Source: an uncultured Clostridia bacterium | Lineage (GTDB): Bacteria > Bacillota > Clostridia > UBA1381 | DNA length: 64,000 nucleotides | Direction: 5' to 3' | Assembly: GCA_947626135.1 (NCBI GenBank) | Contig: CANQQZ010000002.1 | Location: 89,498 to 153,497, forward strand | In this document: positions 42,593 to 49,491 of the stretch, piece after piece | Position numbering within the stretch: the stretch's first letter is position 1 | Layout of the letters: the number at the start of each line of letters is the position of its first letter | Program-made: the position numbers and the translations under genes | The notes under the pieces: generated by a model | Database searches by the model: none | Seen by the model: only the letters and a program-made list of their open reading frames with translations | Told to the model about the DNA's origin: nothing

Positions 42593-44635
42593 TTATCCCC
42601 CCCCGGAAATTTTCCAGTCCTTCAAATCAAGCTCCTTAACCTGATCCTTTACGGCGTTAAATATGCTCGCTGCGTTTGACGCCGTAAGCACCGTATCAGC
42701 CGGAGCCCATTTTTCCGCGCGGATGGTAAGTCCGTCCGTTTCGTCGGCGGTCAGCCCCGTAAATATATTCTGCACGGTGGCGAGCGCCGTTAATTGGGAG
42801 ACGTCCCAGTTGCTTATGTCAAGCGTTTTAAGCTTACAGCCGTCGAACGCGTTTGCCGCAGCCGTCGGAGCGAATCCGTTCCAGCCGCTTAAATCGAGCT
42901 CCTTCAGAGCGGAGCAGTTCTGGAACATATATGAAATATTTGAAAGCTTCTCCGTCTTCCATGCGCCCAGATTCACAGTTCCAAGCGATGAGCAGCCCGA
43001 GAACATATACTGCATATTTTCCACATGCGAAACGTCCCAGCCGGAGCTGAGCAATCCGCTTCCGGTTATATCCGACCCGAGCGACGCGAGGCTCGAGCAG
43101 CCCGAAAACGCGTAGGACAGATCCGTAACCGTTTCGGGCAGCGTCCATTTAGCCGAAAGGGATGTAAGATTTGTAAGCCCGCTGAAAACATATGAAAGAG
43201 ACGTCACTCCCTCGTCAAACGTCCAGTCGTCAGCGTTCAGCGACGTAAGATTTGTAAGATTTCCGAAAATGCCGGTGCCGCCGTGGCTTCCGCCTATGTC
43301 CCCGACCGTGCAGCCCTTCATATTGAGCGTATGCAGACCCGTGAGCGCTGCCGGGAACATCGCCTTTAAATTATCGCCCGTTATCTCTGAAACATCCCAG
43401 CCGTTAATTGTGAGCGTTTCAAGCGCGGAACAGCCCGCAAACGCGTTCGCCGCGGTCGGCGCAAAATTCTTCCAGCTGCTCAGATCAAGCTCTGTCAGAG
43501 CCGCGCAGTCGTTGAACATGCCGGATATATCCGTTACGTTCGACATATCCCAGTTCTTTACGGAAATCGTTTGCAGCTTCGAAAGACCGCTGAACAGATT
43601 TTTAAGCGTCGTCTGTTCCCCGAGCTTCCAATCATCCGCGCTGATATTTATTATTGTGTTTTTTAAATTTGTGAATATGCTCTGATCCATATTCCCGAGC
43701 GTCCACCTGTCAACGCTGAGCGTTTCCAAATTGCCGTGCCCGGTAAACAATCCCTGTAGATGCGAGGAATCAAGATTCGTCACGTCCCAGCCGTCCAGAT
43801 TAAGGGTTCTCAGATTGGTGCAATCTTCAAAAGGTCCGACAGCCGACGTCGGCGCAAAGCTGCCGTCGGCGCTCTCGAGAGAAAGCGTATGAAGACCCGT
43901 GCAGCCCGTAAACGCGTGGTCGATCGTTTTCAGCGCCGTCGGATGCCAGCCCGTCAGTTCAATCTTCGGCAGCACGGCGCAGTGATAGAAGCCGTTTGCT
44001 ATCGTCGTCACATTTTCCACGCGCCACGCGCTTATATCCTCAAGCGACTGCAATCCGTGACATTCGCTGAATATATACGACATATCCGTTACAGCCGACG
44101 TGTCCCATGAAGCCATGCCCGTGATCGTATGAAGATTGCGGCATTCCTTAAACATCCCGCTCATATCCTTCACGGAGGACGTTACAAGACCCGTCAGCGA
44201 TATGTCATTGAGCCTTTGGCAGCCGTTAAACATTTCCCTGACGCTCGTTACCGAGGACGGGTCAAGTCCCGCCGTATCGACCTGCGTAAGTGCCGACGCT
44301 CCCGAAAACCAGTATGCGAGGCTTTGCGGCTTAACCTTGTCGGTCCCCGCTTTAAACGTGACCTTTTCCACAGAGGATATACTACCCTGCCACGGAACAT
44401 TTGCCGCGCTGTCAAACGGTCCTTCGACCTTCCACTGGTTTTCTTCCCTAAGAGGATCATCCGTTTGAATAATAAGCTCGGTACCCTCAATGTACGCGTA
44501 AACGTCTCCTTCCGCCGCGAAGGCGCTCTCGGAGCCGATACCGAACGCACATACGGCGGCTATCGCGAATATCGCCGTCAAAAAAGCGATTGCCCTGCCG
44601 CGCGCGCTTCTGATATAAGCGTATGTTCTCTGCAT
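42593..44635 (-). CDS. Giant SLH-anchored adhesin, N-terminal part with signal peptide
   Basis: 680 residues ending in a frame stop at 42593. A long signal peptide (about 1-41; hydrophobic core AIAFLTAIFAIAAVCAFGIG, cleavage near AFA-AEG) is followed by many BspA-type leucine-rich repeats of about 23-25 residues (for example VTDMSYIFSECHGLQSL). The last residues, KDWKISGGG, fall on a run of eight Gs. With nine Gs (or six) the frame continues ITSLKCAFYGLTKLETLDV straight into the next repeats, giving one protein of about 3,517 residues. As sequenced, a secreted fragment of leucine-rich repeats without an anchor would be made. Confidence 0.85.
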   Translation of the reverse strand: MQRTYAYIRSARGRAIAFLTAIFAIAAVCAFGIGSESAFAAEGDVYAYIEGTELIIQTDDPLREENQWKVEGPFDSAANVPWQGSISSVEKVTFKAGTDKVKPQSLAYWFSGASALTQVDTAGLDPSSVTSVREMFNGCQRLNDISLTGLVTSSVKDMSGMFKECRNLHTITGMASWDTSAVTDMSYIFSECHGLQSLEDISAWRVENVTTIANGFYHCAVLPKIELTGWHPTALKTIDHAFTGCTGLHTLSLESADGSFAPTSAVGPFEDCTNLRTLNLDGWDVTNLDSSHLQGLFTGHGNLETLSVDRWTLGNMDQSIFTNLKNTIINISADDWKLGEQTTLKNLFSGLSKLQTISVKNWDMSNVTDISGMFNDCAALTELDLSSWKNFAPTAANAFAGCSALETLTINGWDVSEITGDNLKAMFPAALTGLHTLNMKGCTVGDIGGSHGGTGIFGNLTNLTSLNADDWTFDEGVTSLSYVFSGLTNLTSLSAKWTLPETVTDLSYAFSGCSSLASLGSDITGSGLLSSGWDVSHVENMQYMFSGCSSLGTVNLGAWKTEKLSNISYMFQNCSALKELDLSGWNGFAPTAAANAFDGCKLKTLDISNWDVSQLTALATVQNIFTGLTADETDGLTIRAEKWAPADTVLTASNAASIFNAVKDQVKELDLKDWKISGGG
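42597..42604. repeat. Homopolymer tract (C8 plus strand, G8 in the gene) breaking the adhesin frame
   Basis: Eight consecutive Cs on the plus strand. In the minus-strand gene the run reads TCC GGG GGG GGA TAA, a stop. One extra G or two fewer restore the frame with no other change; one fewer G also meets a stop. Such tracts slip during replication. Confidence 0.93.
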
Positions 44636-44769
44636 TGTTCCCTCATCCTTTCCGTCTTGTCAATTACACAAAATAATATATCAACGCGGTCAGCCGACCG
44701 CCGATAAAAAAAATTATGTATTTGTTCGTTAAATTATAATTTTTTCCGCATAATAACATTACGGCTTTA
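44636..44769 (-). promoter_or_regulatory. Adhesin leader outside the invertible segment
   Basis: A/T-rich stretch between the left recombination site and the adhesin ATG. AAGGA lies about 8 bases before the ATG as ribosome site. One TATAAT-like element (minus strand, 44733-44738) is present, but the region 17-18 bases upstream of it (AATGTT/TAATGT) is a poor -35. I see no second good promoter here. Confidence 0.5.
44686..44701. repeat. Hairpin in the adhesin leader
   Basis: GCGGTC-AGCC-GACCGC inverted repeat in the untranslated leader, 50-65 bases before the adhesin start. It may affect leader stability; there is no U-run, so it is not a terminator. Confidence 0.45.
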
Positions 44770-44803
44770 GCCTTTCGCAAAACTTTTCTGTTTTGCGAAA
44801 AAA
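44770..44803. repeat. Left recombination site (34-bp inverted repeat, IR-L)
   Basis: Perfect reverse complement of 46135-46168. The core is two 11-bp arms, TTTCGCAAAAC and GTTTTGCGAAA, around a 6-base asymmetric spacer (TTTTCT as read on the plus strand), the layout of a simple tyrosine-recombinase crossover site such as lox or dif. The spacer gives the site a direction, opposite to that of the right site, so recombination would invert the segment between them. Confidence 0.9.
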
Positions 44804-44826
44804 TATATCCACCGCAAATATATAAT

Positions 44827-44855
44827 ATTATATCATATATATGCGAAAAACGCAA
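44827..44855 (-). promoter_or_regulatory. Adhesin promoter inside the invertible segment
   Basis: Minus strand TTGCGT (44850-44855), 17-base spacer, TATAAT (44827-44832), with an A/T-rich flank. It reads out through the left inverted repeat into the adhesin about 190 bases away. The -35 lies in a dyad (44846-44864) and a palindrome TTTGAAATTTCAAA (44862-44875) adjoins it, so a regulator may bind here. Confidence 0.78.
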
Positions 44856-44938
44856 GCGTTTTTTGAAATTTCAAACGGTGAAAATGTAGAAAAACGGCGG
44901 GCTGTTTTATGCAGTTTGAAGAAAATATATCGGATTGC

Positions 44939-44947
44939 TGATATAAT
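44939..44947 (+). promoter_or_regulatory. Extended -10 promoter of the recombinase
   Basis: TGATATAAT (TGn plus TATAAT, 44939-44947) without a clear -35 at the right distance. The transcript would begin about 40 bases before the recombinase ATG. It is inside the invertible segment, so the recombinase can be made in both orientations. Confidence 0.6.
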
Positions 44948-44959
44948 ATATCGTATTCG

Positions 44960-44977
44960 CCGTCAAAACTATGGTCA
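44960..44977. repeat. 18-bp direct repeat, left copy
   Basis: CCGTCAAAACTATGGTCA matches 46077-46094 (CCGTCAGAAAAATGGTCA) at 15 of 18 positions in the same orientation. The two copies directly bracket the recombinase coding region. Possible accessory (arm-type) or auto-regulatory sites. Confidence 0.6.
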
Positions 44978-44995
44978 AAACAAGGAGGATTCACT

Positions 44996-46072
44996 ATGGG
45001 ACGCAGAGGAGAAAATATTTATAAACGCAAGGATAAGCGCTGGGAGGGACGCTATATATCCTCATACGGCGCCGACGGAAAAGCCGTATACAAGTCAGTA
45101 TACGGCAAAAGCTATTCCGAGGTAAGGGAAAAAATGAAAAATCGCAGCGGACAAAGCAAGCCGAAAAACGCGGACATCACGCTTGCGGCTTGGATGGAGG
45201 ATTATCTGAACTCGCAGCGCAGCAAAATCAAGGTCAGCACGGCGAAGGTATACGAGAGATATCTGAGTAATTTCATAAAGCCGTTTTTCGGCAAAACGGC
45301 GCTGCGTCAGATAAACACGGAAATTTTGCAGTCGTTTGTCAACTCCCTGTCGAGGCTGTCGTCTTCAACGGTAAGGGGAGTGTTTTCATTTGTGCGGGAA
45401 GCACTCAAAACAGCGAGCCGAGCCGGACGCGCCGCGCCGGTATGGCTGAATATCGAGCTCCCCAGAGCGGAAAAGGGCAGTGTCAGCGTGTTTACAAGAG
45501 AGCAGCAATGCAGCATAGAAAAGGCGCTCGATATCGAAGAACGCCCAAACGATATAGGAATATTGTTATGTCTGTATACGGGTCTGCGTATAGGCGAGGT
45601 ATGCGGTTTAAAGTGGGAGGATGTTGATTTTAACGCGTGCAGCATATTCGTAAGACGTACTATACAAAGAATAACCGTTGACGGAAAATCCGTTTTGCTC
45701 GAGCTGCCGCCGAAAAGCGCCGCCTCGCGCAGGAAAATACCTATCCCGTCATGTATAGCGGACAGCCTGTCATGCGCCAGAGAGCGCAGCTTGTCGGAGT
45801 ATGTTTTAAGCACGGATTTTCATATCATGGACCCCCGTATGTTCCAGTATCATTATAAACGGACGCTTGAAAGAGCCGGGGTGCGGTATGCAAACGCTCA
45901 TACAATGCGTCATACCTTCAGCGTCAGAGCTCTTGAGCTCGGCTTTGACGTAAAGACGCTAAGCGAGATCCTCGGTCACGCGGATGTGATGACTACTCTC
46001 AAAACATACGCTCATTCGCTTGACGAGCATAAGCGCAAAAGCATGGAGAAATTCGTCCGTTTTAAATCGTAA
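44996..46072 (+). CDS. Tyrosine recombinase (invertase/integrase family)
   Basis: 358 residues. An N-terminal arm-binding-like part (about 1-50, NIYKRKDKRWEGRY), a SAM-like core-binding domain (about 60-160) and the catalytic domain (about 165-355). All active residues are visible: Arg198 in TGLRIGE, Lys240, His302 and Arg305 in HTMRH, His328 in LGHAD, and nucleophile Tyr338 in LKTYAHS. AAGGAGG precedes the ATG. No excisionase, phage or conjugation gene is nearby. It lies inside perfect inverted repeats, so it probably inverts its own segment, as Hin does with a serine enzyme, rather than acting as a prophage integrase. Confidence 0.93.
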   Translation: MGRRGENIYKRKDKRWEGRYISSYGADGKAVYKSVYGKSYSEVREKMKNRSGQSKPKNADITLAAWMEDYLNSQRSKIKVSTAKVYERYLSNFIKPFFGKTALRQINTEILQSFVNSLSRLSSSTVRGVFSFVREALKTASRAGRAAPVWLNIELPRAEKGSVSVFTREQQCSIEKALDIEERPNDIGILLCLYTGLRIGEVCGLKWEDVDFNACSIFVRRTIQRITVDGKSVLLELPPKSAASRRKIPIPSCIADSLSCARERSLSEYVLSTDFHIMDPRMFQYHYKRTLERAGVRYANAHTMRHTFSVRALELGFDVKTLSEILGHADVMTTLKTYAHSLDEHKRKSMEKFVRFKS

Positions 46073-46076
46073 TTTA

Positions 46077-46094
46077 CCGTCAGAAAAATGGTCA
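46077..46094. repeat. 18-bp direct repeat, right copy
   Basis: Partner of 44960-44977, 15 of 18 identical, starting 4 bases after the recombinase stop. Confidence 0.6.
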
Positions 46095-46134
46095 GTCCGC
46101 CGAATAATTGACGTAAAAGCTTGCCGTACCGCGC

Positions 46135-46168
46135 TTTTTTCGCAAAACAGAAAAGTTTTGCGAAAGGC
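46135..46168. repeat. Right recombination site (34-bp inverted repeat, IR-R)
   Basis: Perfect reverse complement of 44770-44803, with the same 11-6-11 dyad. Its last two bases are also the first two of the terminator stem, so the site abuts the terminator. Confidence 0.9.
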
Positions 46169-46202
46169 AGCCGGCGAAAAAGCGTTGCGCCGGCTGCTTA
46201 TT
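46167..46202 (+). terminator. Terminator abutting IR-R
   Basis: 10-bp GC-rich stem GCAGCCGGCG (46167-46176) and CGCCGGCTGC (46188-46197), then TTATTTTTAT. It ends the recombinase transcript and would stop transcription from the adhesin promoter after inversion. The rest of this intergenic stretch (46203-46316) shows nothing I can name. Confidence 0.88.
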
Positions 46203-46316
46203 TTTATACCTTCGCCACCTCCCGGAGTATGACCGTTTCGCCGCGCAGCCGTCAAATTCCGGCCCGCGTATTCTTTGCAAAATCATTAACAATTTGTTAC
46301 ATTTCGGGGTGTGATG

Positions 46317-46345
46317 TTGATAAAGGACACAATCTGTGGTATGAT
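46317..46345 (+). promoter_or_regulatory. Promoter of the SLH protein gene
   Basis: TTGATA (46317-46322), 17-base spacer, TATGAT (46340-46345), about 35 bases before the ATG. It lies outside the invertible segment and behind the terminator, so this gene is not expected to switch. Confidence 0.78.
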
Positions 46346-46386
46346 GACACTGTCTAATTATACTTTTATGAAAGGATTTAACTGAT

Positions 46387-48204
46387 ATGAAAAATATAAC
46401 AGCGATAATTTTAAGCGCGGTTATAACCGTCTCGGCGGCTACGGCATTCGCGGCAGGCTTTACGGATATCTCGGATCCCTCATACTCGTGGGCGGCTGAC
46501 TCCATAAGATCCATGAGCGACGCGGGATATATAACCGGCTACGAGGACAACACCTTCCGTCCGGACAACGAGGTTACGCGTCTTGAATGTATAGCGCTTT
46601 TCGCGAGAGCGATGGGCTCAAGGAATGAAGCAAACGCAGAAATTCTAAAGATGGCTCACGAGCAGTACGACAACCTCATTTCCGCGTACTCTCTGGACTG
46701 GGGCAAGGACGAAATAGCGTATCTGCTTTATAAAAACGTTCTGACAAAGCCCGATCTCGATAAATATATCATAGGCACGGAGAAGAATTCGCCCATGAAG
46801 CGCTGCGAGGCGGCGGTTATAATAACCAAAGCTATGGGCGGCGAAAGCGAGGCTCTCGCTCAGACCGGGATCGTTCTCGATTATACCGACGCGCGGCAAA
46901 TTCCGTCCGACGCCGTACAGTATGTTTATTACGCGACAAAACAGGGAATCATGAATGGTATGGGAGACGGAACCTTCTCTCCTCTTTCATCAGTTTCCAG
47001 AGCTCAAATGGCTGTAATGCTCGAAAGAACGGTGAACGCCACGAAATATTCCTTCTTTACGGCAAAGATTATGAGCGTTGATACGACGGAAAAAACAGTT
47101 TCATACGCCGATCCCGACGGCAATCAAAGCATGGTAGTTTACAGCGACAACACAGATTTCCGCGTCCTCGGCGTGGAAACGCAGGCGCGGATTATGACAA
47201 CGGGAGTTCAGGCTGTTTTCGGTCTGTCGGATAAGGATCTGATTTCCGTTGACGCGCTTTCCGAAATACCCGATGAGACGATCGTCGGAGTATTCACGGG
47301 CTATGCGTCAAACTCCGGCGTAACCTCGGTTATGCTCACCGTTAACGGCGAGCCCAAATCCTACGACTGCGCGCCGGACGTTGCCGTGACCTACGGCGGA
47401 ACGCCTTCGACCATGCGCTCCTTCAAGAGCGGCGATTCGGTCGAGATATGGATGTCCGACGGAAAGGTGACGAGAATTTCCGGCAGTGAGAAGGAGGTCA
47501 CGGTACCGAACGTAATTATCGAAGAAATAATAGTTGACGGCGATATAAGCATCAGAGTAAGCTCGGCTAACGATGATTACGACGGCAAAACAATTCCTGT
47601 GGCAAGCAATGTGACCGTTAAAAAGAACGGCAAGGAAACCGACCTCACAAAGATTTACGAAGGCGATACAGCTACTATCACATTGCAGTACGGCGAAATC
47701 AAGAGCATATCGGCGAACGCGTCAAGCCAGACGGTCGAGGGCGTTATTTCTTCAATAACCATAGCGAGCCCGAGCTCGTCCATGACCGTTAATGTAAAAG
47801 GCACCGAGACCACCTATACCGTTCCGGCGGACACGCCTATAACCATCAACGGCGAGGAGGGCACCTTGTATGATTTCCGCGTGGGAGATACTGTAAAAAT
47901 CACAACCGAAAGCAATGCAATCACAAAAATAGTGGCAAACTCAACGCAGGTTACCTCCGGAAGCGTTGTCGGCGTTGTAGCCGGAGTAACTATGGGTTAT
48001 AAGCTTATAACCATAACAACGGAAGGCTCCGGAAGCGCGTCGGTAATCTATTCCGACAAAACAGTATTTATGTCGGCAACCGGCACGAAAAAGACCGCTA
48101 ACGATATACAGGAGGGTCAGACCATTTCCGTGAGAGGCACCGTGAACGGCGCCACCCTTGTAGCGGACCTTGTAATCATAGAGGCTGAAGCTCCCGGAAA
48201 ATAA
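46387..48204 (+). CDS. SLH-domain surface protein (S-layer-like)
   Basis: 605 residues. A signal peptide (about 1-22, cleavage AFA-AGF) is followed by three SLH domains (about 23-215; TGYEDNTFRPDNEVTRLE and GMGDGTFSPLSSVSRAQM). The rest consists of beta domains of about 80-100 residues with the repeated theme of a protein-like VTSVMLTVNGEPKSYDC unit and charged turns. No enzyme motif is seen. It could be a structural S-layer protein or a wall scaffold. AAAGGA precedes the ATG. Confidence 0.87.
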   Translation: MKNITAIILSAVITVSAATAFAAGFTDISDPSYSWAADSIRSMSDAGYITGYEDNTFRPDNEVTRLECIALFARAMGSRNEANAEILKMAHEQYDNLISAYSLDWGKDEIAYLLYKNVLTKPDLDKYIIGTEKNSPMKRCEAAVIITKAMGGESEALAQTGIVLDYTDARQIPSDAVQYVYYATKQGIMNGMGDGTFSPLSSVSRAQMAVMLERTVNATKYSFFTAKIMSVDTTEKTVSYADPDGNQSMVVYSDNTDFRVLGVETQARIMTTGVQAVFGLSDKDLISVDALSEIPDETIVGVFTGYASNSGVTSVMLTVNGEPKSYDCAPDVAVTYGGTPSTMRSFKSGDSVEIWMSDGKVTRISGSEKEVTVPNVIIEEIIVDGDISIRVSSANDDYDGKTIPVASNVTVKKNGKETDLTKIYEGDTATITLQYGEIKSISANASSQTVEGVISSITIASPSSSMTVNVKGTETTYTVPADTPITINGEEGTLYDFRVGDTVKITTESNAITKIVANSTQVTSGSVVGVVAGVTMGYKLITITTEGSGSASVIYSDKTVFMSATGTKKTANDIQEGQTISVRGTVNGATLVADLVIIEAEAPGK

Positions 48205-48232
48205 TCGGTAAATCAAGAATCAAAGGAAAAAG

Positions 48233-48264
48233 CTTGCAGGGCGTAAGTACCCTGCAAGTTTTTT
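48233..48264 (+). terminator. Terminator after the SLH protein gene
   Basis: 9-bp stem CTTGCAGGG (48233-48241) and CCCTGCAAG (48250-48258) followed by TTTTTT. Confidence 0.9.
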
Positions 48265-48324
48265 AAAAATCCGCGGGGACGGAAATATTTCTTTCCCCCG
48301 CATAAATTATTTCGGAGAAAAATA

Positions 48325-49491
48325 ATGAATTTCTTTAAAAAATATTCAAAATGGATAAGCGCCTTCGTGTTTGCATGCGCGGTGATTTTCGTATACAAGG
48401 CGTTTGATAATCTGACAAACATTTTGTCGGTCATAGGCGCAATCCTCGGCGCGCTCAAACCGTTTTTGATAGGCTTTATTATAGCTTATATTCTCAATAT
48501 GCCGGCAACGAGCATTAACCGGCTGCTTAAGAAATCAAACAAGCGGTTCTTGGTACGGCGCTCCTACGGCATAAGCGTAGCCATAACCTATCTGCTGGCG
48601 GTTCTGATACTGATCGTTCTGTTTTCGGCAATATTGCCGGCGCTCTACGGCAATATCATTGAAATATACGAAAATCTCCCCTCGTATATAAGAGCCGTCG
48701 AGAATTATATAAACAATATTGAAATACTAAAGAGGCTTAATATTATAGGCGAGGACGGCGTAAACATTTATTCGGCAATATACGGGTATCTGCGCACGGT
48801 CGACATAATGCAGTTCAGCCGTTACGCATACGGGCTTTTGTCCGTTACTACCGGCGTGTTTGACGGCGTTGTGGCTCTTATCGCGTCCATATATATGCTT
48901 ATAGACAAGGAAAGATTGATACGGCTTTGCTCGGAAATACTGCATTTCGTATTCAAGCTCGACACAGCCTCAAGTATAGTAAATCATGCGGTTAAAATCA
49001 ACGGCATCTTCGTAAACTATATTTACAGCCGTCTTATATGCGGCATTATAACCGGTGCCCTGTGCGGTATAGCGCTCGCAATCTTAAAGGTGAAATACGC
49101 GCTGCTTCTCGCGATTTTAATCGCGCTGCTCGATATGATACCGTATTTCGGTTCCATCATATCATGTATCATCTCCGTGCTGGTGGCTCTTATCACGGGC
49201 GGAGTGTGGAAGGCTGTATGGTCGGCAGTTATTCTTATTGTTTTGCAGCAAATCGACGGAAATGTTCTCGGTCCGAAAATCATGGGCGACAGCCTTGAAA
49301 TACGTCCGTTCTGGATCGTGTTTGCCGTATCCTTCGGCGGAGGCTTGTTTGGATTCTGGGGTATGCTTATTTCGGTGCCGGTCGTTGCGGCGATAAAGGT
49401 AACGGTTATGGAATATATGGCGGTGCGCGATGCCAGACGCTCAGATAAGGAGACTGCGGTCCCCGCCGATGGGAGCGGTGATTTTGAGTAG
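48325..49491 (+). CDS. AI-2E family transporter (PerM/YtvI-like permease)
   Basis: 388-residue membrane protein with about seven to eight hydrophobic segments. The N-terminal pair (IGAILGALKPFLIGFIIAYI), the central soluble loop, and the late block FGSIISCIISVLVALITGG followed by QQIDGNVLGPKIMGDSLEI are the hallmark of this family. The substrate is unknown; some members export small molecules or ions. It is preceded by GGAGAAAAATA, and overlaps the following flavoprotein by a few bases. Confidence 0.9.
   Translation: MNFFKKYSKWISAFVFACAVIFVYKAFDNLTNILSVIGAILGALKPFLIGFIIAYILNMPATSINRLLKKSNKRFLVRRSYGISVAITYLLAVLILIVLFSAILPALYGNIIEIYENLPSYIRAVENYINNIEILKRLNIIGEDGVNIYSAIYGYLRTVDIMQFSRYAYGLLSVTTGVFDGVVALIASIYMLIDKERLIRLCSEILHFVFKLDTASSIVNHAVKINGIFVNYIYSRLICGIITGALCGIALAILKVKYALLLAILIALLDMIPYFGSIISCIISVLVALITGGVWKAVWSAVILIVLQQIDGNVLGPKIMGDSLEIRPFWIVFAVSFGGGLFGFWGMLISVPVVAAIKVTVMEYMAVRDARRSDKETAVPADGSGDFE

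Larger units (their letters stand above)
44804..46134. mobile_element. Predicted invertible DNA segment carrying promoter and recombinase
   Basis: 1331 bases between the two inverted sites. Contents: a leftward promoter for the adhesin, two dyads, a rightward extended -10 promoter, the recombinase gene and two 18-bp near-identical direct repeats around it. The segment is a promoter switch in layout. In the orientation given, the adhesin promoter points to the adhesin (ON). Inverted, it would point into the terminator at 46167-46202 (OFF). Inversion itself is not shown by one sequence. Confidence 0.8.

Noticed and set aside
44733..44738. Second adhesin promoter between IR-L and the gene
   Set aside because: A TATAAT is present, but the -35 region (AATGTT or TAATGT at 17-18 bases) is poor. 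Kept only as a caveat to the switch model.
44996..46072. Recombinase as integrase of a prophage or conjugative element
   Set aside because: No phage, transfer, excisionase or tRNA attachment gene is nearby; the sites are inverted rather than direct, and enclose only the recombinase and promoters.
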